A stretch of DNA of 64,000 bases, taken from positions 94,750 to 158,749 of the forward strand of contig NW_019174008.1 in the NCBI RefSeq assembly GCF_001642475.1, in the 5' to 3' direction. How positions within the stretch are numbered: position 1 is the stretch's first letter; each line of letters opens with the position of its first letter. Shown here piece after piece: positions 20,817 through 31,593 of the stretch. Source of the DNA: Fonsecaea monophora. Lineage: Eukaryota; Ascomycota; Eurotiomycetes; Chaetothyriales; Herpotrichiellaceae. A model generated the notes under the pieces. The model searched no databases. It was not told the DNA's origin and saw only the letters and a program-made list of their open reading frames with translations. The position numbers and the translations under genes are program-made.

Positions 20817-22398
20817 TCATTTCAAGACCTTCAGGTCGCTCTCCTTGAGCTTCCCGCCACCAACCAAGCCACCCGTGGTCTCTGAGAAAACCCCCTTGAC
20901 CTTTGCTGCGTCCTTTCCGGCAATGTTGAGTTTGGAGACCAACTCAGCCAGCTCGTCGGGATCAACGTTGGCGAGTAGCTTGTCCACGTCGTTCAACACA
21001 TCGTCGATCTGCTTGGGGGACGCCTCTCCCTCCGAGAAGTAGTTCACGTCCTTGACACTGCTCTTGACGACGCGCTTGTTCTTCTTGACCGCATTCTTAG
21101 CTGCCTCTTTCGCCTTCTTGGCCACTTCCTTGTCCGCTTTCAACTTCTCTTCTTCCTCCTTCTTCTTGCGTTCTTCCTCCTCCTTAGCACGCTGCTTCTC
21201 TTCGGCCTCGCGCTTAGCAGCAGCCTCTTTCTCCAACCGCTTCTTGTTCTTGTCTGCGCTGGCGGCCTTGCGGAACTTCTTGATTCTCTCGTCGTAGCTG
21301 AGGCAGTCGTCCACAAGCTTCCTCAAACGTGCCGTATCCTCGGTCTTGCGCTTGCGTCGAGCGTTCGCGTTCTTCTTCTCAATGTGTCGCTTATGGTCTC
21401 GTCCTTCATTGTCATCCGGGACATCTTCATCCAGATACTCAAACGTGCGCCAACTATCGAAGTTGTACCAGAAATCGTAGAACTGCTCCACTTCCTCGCG
21501 CGTGCTGTTCTCGTCGCCGAGCATGGGGACAGGGGTCTTCTTACTGAACCTGGCTTCGCTCTGGAACACGGCGTTCCATTTCTTGTAGAAGTTTCCTGGC
21601 TTTTGCATGTCTTTCTTGGTGGGTGGCTCGACGTCGGCGGCTTCGTCAACCGAGTCCCACTGACGACGTTTGACTGGGTCAGTCAGGATCTCGTGGGCAC
21701 GTTGAATGCATTTGAAGAAGCTGTCGTTCTCGTCACTCTGGCCAGCCGCGGCCTTCTTGTCTGGATGATGTTTGAGGACCTTCTTGCGGTGCGCCTTCTT
21801 GATCTGCTCGTCGGTGGCTTTGTAGCGGTATTTGGAGAGGCCGAGGACGGCGTAGTGGTCTTGTCCCTGCACATTTTAGTCAGCAGTGAAGCTGGAGGTC
21901 AGAGCAACGAAGAAATCTTACCTTCCAGTCCTTCGCATCTCTCGCCAGCATCAAGGGATCTTCTGGTTCACTGATCTCGCCGTCATCGTCGTCCTCGGAT
22001 TTCTTCACCTTTTTGAGGGCTTCGAGACGTTGATCCTCGGAGAAAGTACGCCCATGACGCTTGCGGCGAGCGTAAGCAAGGAATTGCGCCCCGAATGGCT
22101 CAATCTTGCGCATCACAGGTGGAGATAGTTTGCCCAAGCTTCGGAAGTTAGGACTGTCATCGCCGTCACCCTTCCAACTCTCCGTTGGAGGAAGCACGAG
22201 GCCGTGGGAAGTCATGTCCTCGAAGAGCGAAACACGCGCAAGCGCTTCTTGTGCCGCAAGGAGAACGATTCCGAATTCTGCAATAGACTCGAGTACCTCT
22301 TGGGAGGACGGTGTGTGCGCTATATGAAATATACACAATCAGCATCAATTGCTTGAAGCCAGGGAATTATTTTTTTCGAGGGACTTCGACTTACCCAT
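20817..22398 (-). CDS. zuo1: Zuotin, ribosome-associated J-protein
   Basis: The J-domain subunit of the ribosome-associated complex, which partners Ssz1 and stimulates the ribosome-bound Hsp70 Ssb at the tunnel exit. Exons in gene order: 22398-22395, 22319-21922, 21866-20817, giving 483 aa. The coding part of exon 1 is only ATGG; a 75 bp intron with the canonical donor GTAAGT follows. The J domain starts at DHYAVLGLSKYRYKAT near residue 137 and contains HHPDKK with the HPD motif. The zuotin homology region follows (GNFYKKWNAVFQSEARFSKK), then a long charged helix rich in Lys and Glu (about 325-400), which contacts the ribosome. It shares a 200 bp divergent promoter region with Mzm1. Confidence 0.95.
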
Positions 22399-22597
22399 TT
22401 GACTGATTGGTGGAATGAATTATTCGGCTAACTTGTCAAATTGAGTGAGTGGGTTGGTGTTGGAGAAATTAGGAAGGAGAAGCGAATGTGAAAGTAATGT
22501 GAGTGCGCCGACTGTTGGGTCCATGTGAAGTGAATATCGTCTCTACAGACTGTACCTCACCTTGCATCCACCGGTAACTTCATTCTCTAAAACAAAC

Positions 22598-22980
22598 ATG
22601 GCACTCGCGGCCTACAGACACCTCCTGCGAGCGACACGGACCGCATTTCAAGACGACTACCATCTCCTCCATGCAGCCAGAATGCAAGCCCGCACAGGCT
22701 TTGAGACGCTAAGAACAATGGATCCTGACTCAGAGGAGGCGATCAAGGGCATAGCACATGCTGAGGGCGTGGCATCAGTGCTACGACACAATATTGTGCA
22801 GGGCAAGCTGGTCGAGGGGTCAGACGTCATACGTATGTGAGCACTCATTGTCAGGTTGGCAAGCAAGACGTTAACCTATGGGCAGGGCTCAATATACACG
22901 AGGACACAGAGAAAGGTGACAACGATACCGTCAAGAATCCACTCGGCAAAGGCGGAAAGGTCAAGGTTGGCGGTGTATAA
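22598..22980 (+). CDS. mzm1: Mitochondrial zinc maintenance protein Mzm1 (LYR)
   Basis: A small matrix LYR-family chaperone that binds the Rieske protein Rip1 and helps its insertion into complex III. Exons: 22598-22832 and 22886-22980, giving 109 aa, the usual size. The N-terminus AAYRHLLRATRTAFQDDYH carries the LYR-like element (AYRHLLR). VLRHNIVQG and the basic C-terminus LGKGGKVKVGG match fungal Mzm1. The 53 bp intron has donor GTATGT and a TTAAC branch-like site. Confidence 0.92.
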
Positions 22981-23131
22981 ACAAAAAAAGAGCTTTGTTT
23001 CATTCATCCCTGTGTACATATAATGATACCCTGGTCGGTGGTTTGTCCTTGCCGTTGCTTGCCAGTCGCATGCTGAACCATTACGCCGTGCTCAAACTGT
23101 ACCAATAAAGAAGTCCCAGACACAATGCAGC

Positions 23132-24274
23132 TCAATCACCGGCCAAACTGGCATAAGTGACTTCCCCTTGGCCTGGTGGAGGTGCCACCGCGAAACTTGA
23201 ATTTCCTTCCTCTCCATTCTCGATTTGAGGTTGGCTATCGTTGGCTGCAACTCTCCTTTGACCAGGCTGCTGAGACTTGACAGCAGCTGCGGTTTCCCGA
23301 CCTTCTCTTGCCCAGCTCATTTTCTGATCCCGATCTGTATTGTCAAGTGGTTTCGGCTTGCCCCATCTGACTCGCAGCGGACATCCCTGGATGGCTGCTT
23401 TTCCTTGACAATGGGCTGCCGCAGCCTCGGCTCCTTCTCTTGTGGCATAGTTGATGAATGCGCAGTGGGCGCGGTGGGAACAGACAATAGACCGTATCTG
23501 GCCAAACGGCGTGAAGAACGTACGGATCGCATGTTCCGGTAAATCGTCCTCAACACCAGTGACAAAGAGCGAGGTTATATTAGGGTCGGGGGGAGGTAGC
23601 CAATCTTCGGGTTGAGGAGGCCTTGACACCGTGACTGCTCTGGCGCCACTGGGTCCTGACTTGGCACCACGATGAGCATTTGCAGATTTTCTGGAATCTG
23701 AGGTTCTTATGGGGCCAGGTCCATAGCCACCTTGCTTCTGCTCTTTTGGTGGCGGTCGTTGGTCTTCAGATTGAGACCCCTCTGCTTCCAGTCGCCTTTG
23801 CTTTTTGTAATATGGCTCACTGTTCGCCAGTCTGCGTAACAGATCTCTGGCTTTCTCATCTGTCTTTTCATATGCTTCAACTGCGCCTCGTCCTTCCTCT
23901 AGTTCTTTCTCGTGTTCTTGGGCGTAGTATTCTCGGTTAATACTAGACTGTGGGCCCGGTGCGACCATTTTGAGAGCAGCATCTCTGACTGTGATAGGCA
24001 ATCCGAACGACAAATCGAGCATACAGCACTGGCAGCAGTTCTTTAAACGAGCACAAGTGAGACAGATGTTGGTTCGCTTTGTTCGGGCGGTCCGATCGGC
24101 TTTCCAGCGGAAGACAGTAAAAGGACGGGTGCATATCTTGCATTCGGCTCCAAACTCCTCCTTTAGCATCTGGACATAAGGGTTATCGGGTAGACAGTTC
24201 TCGCAGCTGGAGGGAAAATCGGTTGTTTCCCAGCCAGAGCGGTTCAGGTCTTGCTTGATCTGAGGTGGCGCCAT
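23132..24274 (-). CDS. slt11: Pre-mRNA-splicing factor Slt11/Ecm2/Cwf5
   Basis: A spliceosome component of the NineTeen-related complex that contacts U6/U2 RNA in the active site (RBM22 in animals). Single exon, 380 aa. The N-terminal zinc-binding part carries CENC, CKIC, CLTC and CCQCC cysteine pairs (residues about 24-85), as in RBM22/Ecm2. A charged linker follows. An RRM near residues 228-305 shows RNP2 SLFVTGV and an RNP1 region HCAFINYATR, then VRWGKPKP. It is divergent from ERG6 and convergent with Mzm1. No intron is needed. Confidence 0.95.
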   Translation of the reverse strand: MAPPQIKQDLNRSGWETTDFPSSCENCLPDNPYVQMLKEEFGAECKICTRPFTVFRWKADRTARTKRTNICLTCARLKNCCQCCMLDLSFGLPITVRDAALKMVAPGPQSSINREYYAQEHEKELEEGRGAVEAYEKTDEKARDLLRRLANSEPYYKKQRRLEAEGSQSEDQRPPPKEQKQGGYGPGPIRTSDSRKSANAHRGAKSGPSGARAVTVSRPPQPEDWLPPPDPNITSLFVTGVEDDLPEHAIRTFFTPFGQIRSIVCSHRAHCAFINYATREGAEAAAAHCQGKAAIQGCPLRVRWGKPKPLDNTDRDQKMSWAREGRETAAAVKSQQPGQRRVAANDSQPQIENGEEGNSSFAVAPPPGQGEVTYASLAGD

Positions 24275-24836
24275 GGTGGCGAGCGGTTGTTTGTTGCAGG
24301 CAGAAGAGTGTGAATATAACGGATACTTGTTGTATTGATTTCAGGAAGAATAACACGAGTTCTCGAGTAAAAGTACTTTGCTGAAGTAGCGCTTGCCTGA
24401 CAAATGCACCCGGTAGGTAATGCGTTGTTGGACATTAAACTGGCGGGGAAAAGTCAGCCTTGCCAATTTCTCTTCACGTGCATCCTGTCTAATAATGCAG
24501 AAGGTTACCCGAAGATCACGTGGGATTTCCCTGGAGTGGCCTGCTGCGGAAGGATTCAATTCCAGATCGGTGGGGATGGGAAATGGCATGGCCGACCCCT
24601 GCCAAGAGATCCAGTTGAGAATCAGGCCATTGGAGATTGCGCCGGGGAGACCAGACCCGGCCAATATTTTTTTGTACCCCAATAGCAGCACCTGCATAGG
24701 TACATCGCTCGTTGATTCCGGATCGTGTCACTGACCGCTTGTCTTTCATTCTTCTAAAGTACATTTGAGTCGGAGAGACGTTCTGTCCCAACTTCCCTCC
24801 CAGTTCGCGCTTCCCATACCCTACAGCCCTCTCAAC
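24275..24836. promoter_or_regulatory. Divergent promoter, slt11 and ERG6
   Basis: A 562 bp divergent spacer. An open frame continues in frame upstream of the ERG6 start to 24,765 without an ATG, so it is not used. I recognise no specific sterol-regulatory element. Confidence 0.4.
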
Positions 24837-26045
24837 ATGGCTCCCTCTGCTACCTCCCCGGTACCGGCTCTCGAGAAAGAAGACCACGACCGCGATGCTG
24901 CCTTCAACAAGGCGCTCCATGGTAAATCGGCCGATGCTGCTGGTGGCTTAATGGCAATGCGCTCCAAAGATAAAGCGGCCCAGAAAGCTGCCGTCGACGA
25001 GTACTTTAAACACTGGGACAACAAATCCGCAGCCACCGAGACTGAAGAAACTCGCAAGGCACGAAGAGATGAATATGCTACCTTGACAAGACAGTGAGTG
25101 TTGGCCCTTCGAACGCTAACAACATGTCCAACTAACCGTGTGGGCAGCTACTACAACCTTGCCACTGATCTGTACGAATACGGTTGGGGCACTTCGTTCC
25201 ATTTCTGTCGCTTTGCCGCAGGAGAGTCCTTCTACAAGGCCATTGCCCGGCATGAACATTATCTCGCCCTCAAAATGGGTATGCAAGAGAACTGGCGGGT
25301 CCTGGATGTGGGCTGCGGTGTGGGCGGACCTGCTCGTGAAATGATCAAGTTCACCGGGGCTAACGTCGTGGGACTGAACAATAACGACTATCAAATTGAA
25401 CGGTCACTACGATATGCAAAGAAGGAGGGCCTCGGCGATAAGTTCTCTGCGGTCAAAGGTGATTTCATGCAAATGTCCTTTCCCGAGAACAGCTTTGATG
25501 CTGTGTACGCCATCGAAGCCACGGTCCACGCGCCGAGCTTGCAAGGAGTGTATGAGCAGATTTTCCGGGTGCTGAAGCCTGGTGGTGTCTTTGGAGTGTA
25601 TGAGTGGCTCATGACCGACAACTACGATAACGACAATCCCGAGCACCGCGAGATCCGACTGGGTATCGAACAGGGCGACGGGATTTCCAATATGGTCAAA
25701 GTCTCAGAGGGGTTGGCCGCCATTAAGGCCGCCGGTTTCGAGCTGGAGCATCACGAGGATCTCGCCGAGAGACCGGACGCAATCCCCTGGTACTATCCGC
25801 TCGCCGGCGAGTTCAAATACATGGGTAGCATTGGGGACATCTTCACCATAGGGCGCATGACGTGGTGGGGACGAGGGCTGATCCATAAGTTCATTGGGGT
25901 TGGCGAGACGTTGAGAGTGATGCCTCCTGGCACGCAAAAGACGGCCGACAGCCTGGCACTAGCGGCTGACTGTCTGGTTGCCGGTGGGAGGAAGAAGCTG
26001 TTTACCCCAATGTACTTGATGATTGCGCGAAAACCCAAAGCTTGA
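24837..26045 (+). CDS. erg6: Sterol 24-C-methyltransferase
   Basis: A SAM-dependent enzyme of ergosterol synthesis that methylates C24 of zymosterol or lanosterol at the ER and lipid droplets. Exons: 24837-25093 and 25148-26045, giving 384 aa, the length of other Erg6 proteins. The conserved region YEYGWGTSFHFCRF (sterol-binding region I) follows the intron. The SAM motif LDVGCGVGGPAREM is near residue 133, then GLNNNDYQIERS, the YAIEATVHAP motif and the C-terminal sterol methyltransferase domain. The start context is CAAC ATG G. The 54 bp intron has donor GTGAGT and CAACTAACC as branch site. Confidence 0.97.
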
Positions 26046-27642
26046 GAAGACCACCAGGGACATGATATCGAAAAGGGGCGTTTTGGGAATAGTTGGTGGT
26101 GATTAGAGGTAGACGGAGGCATGCTTCTGGTGCTTGCTGCATCGACATAGCCTAATTTCGCCATAAGCATGTACATACTTGTATCCTTAGCATATTGTAT
26201 CTATGCTCGACAAAGTATCATGTTTCATGGTGGCGAGATTGGCTTCAGCACTCAACTTCCAAGAATTGGGTGTCGGAAACGATTGCCACCGGCGGAAGAG
26301 CGTGCGAGAGGTTGCATGCGAAGGTGGTGATCGTCATGCACCGCCACAGTGCATTCGTTGGCATTGACGTGTGGCAACTAATGAGTTTGCGTAGACGACG
26401 AGTACCCCGTGTGGCTCAATAATGCATTCTTCCTTTTTCCAATAATAGAGGACTCACTCCGTGTATCATGAGCCGAGAGTGTGTCAAGAAACGCCATCCA
26501 AGAGAAGGACTCGATAGTTACACAGAAATTTCAATATCCGAAGAGCCAATTCCATGGGTGCAGCGAGAAACCTTTCAGGTCGAATCATTGCGATGGACGG
26601 GTTCGTTTCGGCTCGCCTGATCAACACGAACAGTAGCGGCCTGGTACCTGCACGCCGCATGATTTGGACCTGTTAGGTGTCTGACTGACAATCTGAAACT
26701 GATAGTGTATGCGGTATCCGTTTCAGGACGTGAGCGAGGCGCAATTCCGTACCACCCAACACCAGCCAGGTGCGTGGTACTGAGGGGTATTTGGTACAGG
26801 TCAGGTCAATAGGTTCAGACGTGGATAATGTGCGTAATGCAGTGGCTTACGAGTAACGAGAGAGCAAACCTCAGTCGATGGAATGGGAACCGCAAGCTGG
26901 GAGGTTACAGGTACCTAAAAGCGCAGGCCAAGCAACCTCAAGCCGCGCCCCCCAAGGCTGAGACCCCAGCTAGCCTGGCACCCTGGCAACCTGGCACACC
27001 TGGTAAGCCCTTCTGTGCCTCGTAGACCCCAAAACGATCACCCTAGCGGCTCCTAGGCGGTTAATACCAAGAATCCGAAGCTTTCCAGGGCTGGCCGCCT
27101 AAAGGAGGGAGGACCTGCCCCGGGGCTTCACTAACCAATGCGATTCGTTGGGCTGTAGCCGGCACATGGATCTGCCATTGACAAGCTGCTAGTGCTGCCC
27201 AATGCCCATAATTTCACTTTGATGCCATCCGTAACCATCCCGTCATCAAACCTCGCCAGCTGATGCCAGATGCTTCAAGCGCCTTTCCCGGACTGGTCGC
27301 TGTTGCCGTCATGGCTGCTGGTTGCGTCGCCCTTCCCCGTACTTACAGCCTACAGCACCTTCTCCTGGTGATGAGCAGGAAAGAAGCAGAGGGCGCAGTC
27401 ACCACCCTCTGCCAACTCGACTATTTCAACTTTTTTGTATAAACCTTGGTTGACTCTTGATTCTTTCTTCCTCACGTCACAGTCCTTTCAGTTACTGTTC
27501 TTACATGTAGCATCATCATCGCTTTCGTCAGCATCACCATTCCCATCGTCGTTCCTTTCCTTTTGGCTTTCTTTGGCTTCATATCTCTAATACTCCCGTT
27601 GGTGCTACATCCTCCGGACCTCTGTTTGTCACTGTCCTCATC
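26046..27642. other. Long spacer upstream of the aspartic protease
   Basis: 1.6 kb. I see no gene with recognisable domains. The part before 27,643 has a pyrimidine-rich tract with CATCATCATC and CATCACC motifs, as in fungal core promoters and 5' UTRs. Confidence 0.4.
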
Positions 27643-29220
27643 ATGGGCAAGTTTGCAGCGGCTGCCCTCGGAGCAGCAACTCTGCTTGCCTCCATCCTCC
27701 CCGTAACTGCTGCTTCTGGCACTGTGGGCTTCACCTTTGAGAAGCGTCGGGTACTTGCGCAGGACGCTCCTCATTTGACACGACGTCAATCCAAGACCAT
27801 CAAGGCAGGATTGGACAACGAGATTCTCCTCTACTTCATCAACTGCACTGTTGGCACACCGGGTCAATCATTCTCCCTGCAAATTGACACTGGCTCCTCA
27901 GACATCTGGTTTCCTGAGGCTGGTGCCGAAATCTGTCAACAAAACGATGGCTGCTCCGAGTTTGGAGCGTACGACGCCGATGCTTCCTCCACCTTCGCCC
28001 AACTCGATCTCCCAGAGTTCCAGATCCAGTATGTTGACGGCTCTCAGGTAGTTGGACAATACATATCTGATGTGTTGAACGTGGGCGGAGTAAAATTGAC
28101 AAACATGACTATGGCTGCTGCCCAACAAGCAAACACCCGAGCAATTGGCATCATGGGCATTGGGTTTGAATTGGGCGAGGCCTCTGCCTCTCTTGACGGC
28201 TTCACCTATCCCAATGTCATCAACGTCATGAAGAATGAGGGCTTCATCAACACCCTCGCATATTCACTGTGGCTGGATGATCTGGACTCCAATACCGGCT
28301 CCATTCTCTTTGGTGGCGTTGACACAAACAAGTACCACGGCGACTTGGTTGCTCTTCCCATTCAAGTCGACTCGCAGACAGGTGTTATTGACTCCTTTAC
28401 CGTGGCTTGGACCGGGCTTACCGTCACTGGAGGCGGTCAGTCCTCCGACGTCTCCCCCAGCTCACCCCAACCCGCCATTCTTGACTCTGGTACCACAGAC
28501 ACCTTGCTCCCCGACGACATTGCCAACAGCATCTTCAACGGTGTCGGTGTGGTGTCAGACCCACAGTTTGGCAATGTGGTCCGCTGCTCTCTCGCCAACG
28601 ATGATCTTACCTTTTCGTTCCAATTCGGTGGCAAAGGTGGTCCTGTTGTCAATGTCTCCCTGTCCGAATTTGTTACACCCTTGATTACAACAGACGGCTC
28701 TCAACCAACCTTCCAGAACGGCGACATGGCATGTTCATTCGCCATTGATGCTGCAGGGAACGATCCCATCCTGTTTGGCGACTCTTTCCTTCGCAGTGCC
28801 TATGTTGTTTACGATCTTGAAAACAACGAAATCGGTCTGGCTCAGACAAACTTTGACGCTACTGACGCCAACTCCAACATCCAAGCATTCCAGCCTTCGG
28901 GCAGTATCCCCAATGTTGTTTCGACCGCATCAGCCGCAAGTGTGGCCCAAACATTTTCAGGCAACCCAGAAATCACACAAGCCTCGGTCACTGCTACTGG
29001 GGCACTGGGTGGCGGCACCTCTAGAAGCGCGACGTTCAACTTGACGCCTGCTACCGCCACGAGTACGAGCACCTCTGACTCCGGCAGCGGAGATAGCTCA
29101 GACAATTCCAATGCCGCGAATGCCAACTTCCGCACTATTCCTGTTGAGAGGACTGGTTTGTTGGCGGCGGCTGTTGTGGTGGTGGGACTTTTCTTTGGTG
29201 GTGGCTTGATGTTGTTCTAA
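27643..29220 (+). CDS. Yapsin-like GPI-anchored aspartic protease
   Basis: A pepsin-family (A1) aspartic protease, probably at the cell surface. Single exon, 525 aa. A signal peptide is visible at residues 1-24 (AAALGAATLLASILPVTAAS). The propeptide ends near the dibasic site HLTRRQ (about residue 48). The first active-site motif is DTGSSDIW near residue 82, the second is DSGTTDTLLP near 283. The flap region is YVDGSQVVGQYI. A Ser/Thr-rich tail from about 430 leads to a hydrophobic C-terminus (LLAAAVVVVGLFFGGGLMLF), typical of a GPI signal. This layout matches fungal yapsins/OpsB, which cut at basic residues; the specificity is inferred from the family. Confidence 0.93.
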   Translation: MGKFAAAALGAATLLASILPVTAASGTVGFTFEKRRVLAQDAPHLTRRQSKTIKAGLDNEILLYFINCTVGTPGQSFSLQIDTGSSDIWFPEAGAEICQQNDGCSEFGAYDADASSTFAQLDLPEFQIQYVDGSQVVGQYISDVLNVGGVKLTNMTMAAAQQANTRAIGIMGIGFELGEASASLDGFTYPNVINVMKNEGFINTLAYSLWLDDLDSNTGSILFGGVDTNKYHGDLVALPIQVDSQTGVIDSFTVAWTGLTVTGGGQSSDVSPSSPQPAILDSGTTDTLLPDDIANSIFNGVGVVSDPQFGNVVRCSLANDDLTFSFQFGGKGGPVVNVSLSEFVTPLITTDGSQPTFQNGDMACSFAIDAAGNDPILFGDSFLRSAYVVYDLENNEIGLAQTNFDATDANSNIQAFQPSGSIPNVVSTASAASVAQTFSGNPEITQASVTATGALGGGTSRSATFNLTPATATSTSTSDSGSGDSSDNSNAANANFRTIPVERTGLLAAAVVVVGLFFGGGLMLF

Positions 29221-30312
29221 ACCAGCGACTAGCGTCTTTTTTGCGTTGTTATGAAAACGAATGTTGATACGCACTCGGTAGAAACAGGATTGGCTTTGTT
29301 GGACGGCGGTGTCTTTGGGCATCAGTGGTACTCGGTCTCGGTCTCGAGGTTATCGGGCTACAGGACCGGAAGGGAGTGCTCATGACGATTATTCTTAGAA
29401 TGATACACCAAAACACAAAATAAATATGCATAACCCCAACCTACTTTCTCTCCGTCATTGTCTTTGTGAGTCACGTAATATCTAGGCTATATGTGTGCAA
29501 ATCAAGCGTGCCATCGAAAGAATGTATCTCACGGATCAGCCTGCACGTGATATCTGCATGTCCTCGACGAAGCACCTCGACCCTTTTGAAACGACGGGTT
29601 TGGGACCATCAAGGTGTTTCATCATCATCGTATATATTGTGAACAGGTTCGTAAAGATACGCTAAACATTAAATTCAGGTCGTCTTCTTCTTCTTCTTCG
29701 TCAGCCCCTCAATCTTATGCGATGCTGTCGGGTTCGGGCCTTTCCTCTTGGGATTAATAGCTGATGAGCTCATGAGACCACCAGGCCTTTGATCCACGGT
29801 GGCACCACACCAACTCGTTCGGCGACGCGTGAAGGTGAAGAAGAAGAGGAGGAGGGAGAAAAAGGGGGAAGAAGTAGAAGTAAAAGAAGAGACAGGAATA
29901 GAAATAGAAATAGTCTATTTTCGTGATCGATTGACTGATCGCAAGAATTTCCTGCTCCCACTTCCCCCAACTATCACCATCATCTTGCATCGTGCGTGCA
30001 TCTAGCATCTCGGAGAAGTAGCAATTGGTTCTGCCGCTTCATCGTGTGGTATGTATGGTACGCACAGTGTTAGTGGAGTTGGACTCTTTTTTTGGCGCGA
30101 GTCGAGTCTTTGTGAGATCGTGGACGTCGTATATTTCATCCATTCGAGGTGTCACGGTGATGGGCTTCGGGTTGAGGTTCAGACATTAAACGTGATAGTT
30201 TGTGTTTTTTGTGTGAAGATTATCGGTGTCGTTGCAGGTGTCGGGCAGGTTGTTCAGACACGGGACATCTGGACCTTGGTACCCTCCCTCACACTCTGGT
30301 CCAGGTCGACGG
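29221..30312. other. Spacer with pyrimidine tract
   Basis: 1.09 kb. Long purine-rich (+) runs occupy about 29,833-29,915. A minus-strand reading at 29,675-29,776 would encode a short basic tail ending in KKKKKTT, but I find no splice-consistent gene for it. Confidence 0.35.
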
Positions 30313-31593
30313 TTACTCTCGGACTGTCTCGAGGGGGCTGTGCGGAAAACTCGCCCCGTCTCCGTTGAGGCTGCCCAGGCTGGTCGTGTTCGTCAACCAC
30401 GGCATGCTCCGCCTGTCAGCATCGCCCTGGTCATCGTCGCCGTCAATCTCCATTCCCACGTCGTTATCGTCGGGAACCTTGATGTCGAGCAGTCTCTCGG
30501 CGTTTTTGTACGCGATTGCTTCGAAATCCTGGTTGTTTATCCTGGGTAGTGTAAGAAAAAGGTAAATTGTTAGCTCGGTCCCCTTTCTGCAAGAATATCC
30601 ACTTGTCTCTTCTTTACACCACAAAAAGTAACAAAGAAAAGGGGGGGATACTAACATTGCACTTTCTCTCAAAGCGTACATGAACTTCACGCCATCTTCA
30701 TGGCTGCAGAATGGATAGTCTACACTGTAAAGTACCTTGTCGGCGCAGCACATGTGGATGAGGCAAGCCATGGGGGCAAGGCTGAACATGCCGGCCGTCG
30801 TGACATAGATGTTCTCATGCCAGACTTGCAGAAGATGACGCCTTGGTTTCGACGCGTGTGGCCAGGTCCGCTGGACAAGCTTGTGAATTCTGTCGATCAA
30901 AAAAGGTAGCGTCTCGCCCATGTGGCCCAGCAGGAGTTTCAAGTGCCGGTGCGTGTCAAAGAGCTTGCTTGCGAAGAGCCGCAAAACATGCAGTGCCACG
31001 TCGCTGTGCCAATGGAATCCGTGGTTGGCAAGGAAGTTTGAAATCTGGGGTGAATAGTTCCCATGGAACGATGGCGCAACTGTTGACTCACTGATAGGCT
31101 GTGGTATCGCGTGGAGGTAGACGGGGACGTCGAGCTTCTCGTGGGCAGCGAAGATGGGCCAGAAAAAGGGATCATCATAGTAGCGACCCTCGGCGGTGTT
31201 GTCAATAAGGCTGCCCACGAATTCAAGTTGTGAGACACACCGGTCGAGTTCCTTCGCCGCTTCCTCGGGGTATAGCATTGGTAGCATGGCGAAGGCAGCG
31301 AAGCGGTTCGGGGAGGTCGACGCCTTGATGGCTTCGTATAATTCGTCGTTCGCCTTTGTACAGACCTCGGGCGGGATGGGGATCGTGTTCGGTCGATGGG
31401 AAATGACTTGAAGACTAACACGGCCATTATCCATAGCCTTGAGCCGCTTGGGGCCGACTTCACGAAGCGCAGTCATGATGTGGGCCATAGAGTCTGGGAG
31501 ACTCGTGTCGACTCCTTGAGAGGCATAGTAGTCAAGGACAGCCTGGGAGATAAAATGCTCTTCGAGCGTGATCAGGGGGATTTTGGTGCTCAT
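30313..31593 (-). CDS. Amidohydrolase-2 family, hydroxybenzoate-decarboxylase-like
   Basis: A metal-dependent enzyme of the amidohydrolase_2 (ACMSD) family. Relatives decarboxylate 2,3-dihydroxybenzoate, gamma-resorcylate or salicylate. Exons in gene order: 31593-30656 and 30541-30313, giving 388 aa. Motifs: TLEEHF at residues 9-14 (metal ligands E and H), VYLHAIP, LLLGHMGETLPF (His plus Glu) and YSVDYPF (Asp). The 114 bp intron (30,542-30,655, donor GTTAGT) is a multiple of three and stop-free, so the raw frame reads through. I removed it because ALRESAM then joins directly to INNQDFEAIAYKNAERLL, the normal family sequence. The C-terminal 45 residues are acidic and not part of the usual fold. 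It is an orphan among housekeeping genes. Confidence 0.88.
   Translation of the reverse strand: MSTKIPLITLEEHFISQAVLDYYASQGVDTSLPDSMAHIMTALREVGPKRLKAMDNGRVSLQVISHRPNTIPIPPEVCTKANDELYEAIKASTSPNRFAAFAMLPMLYPEEAAKELDRCVSQLEFVGSLIDNTAEGRYYDDPFFWPIFAAHEKLDVPVYLHAIPQPISESTVAPSFHGNYSPQISNFLANHGFHWHSDVALHVLRLFASKLFDTHRHLKLLLGHMGETLPFLIDRIHKLVQRTWPHASKPRRHLLQVWHENIYVTTAGMFSLAPMACLIHMCCADKVLYSVDYPFCSHEDGVKFMYALRESAMLVSPPFLCYFLWCKEETSGYSCRKGTELTIYLFLTLPRINNQDFEAIAYKNAERLLDIKVPDDNDVGMEIDGDDDQGDADRRSMPWLTNTTSLGSLNGDGASFPHSPLETVRE

Noticed and set aside
24765..24836. In-frame upstream extension of ERG6
   Set aside because: It has no ATG; the protein from 24,837 already has the normal Erg6 length and start.
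29675..29776. Short minus-strand reading ending in a lysine run
   Set aside because: It looks like the basic tail of a protein, but no upstream exon or start fits and the region is low-complexity.
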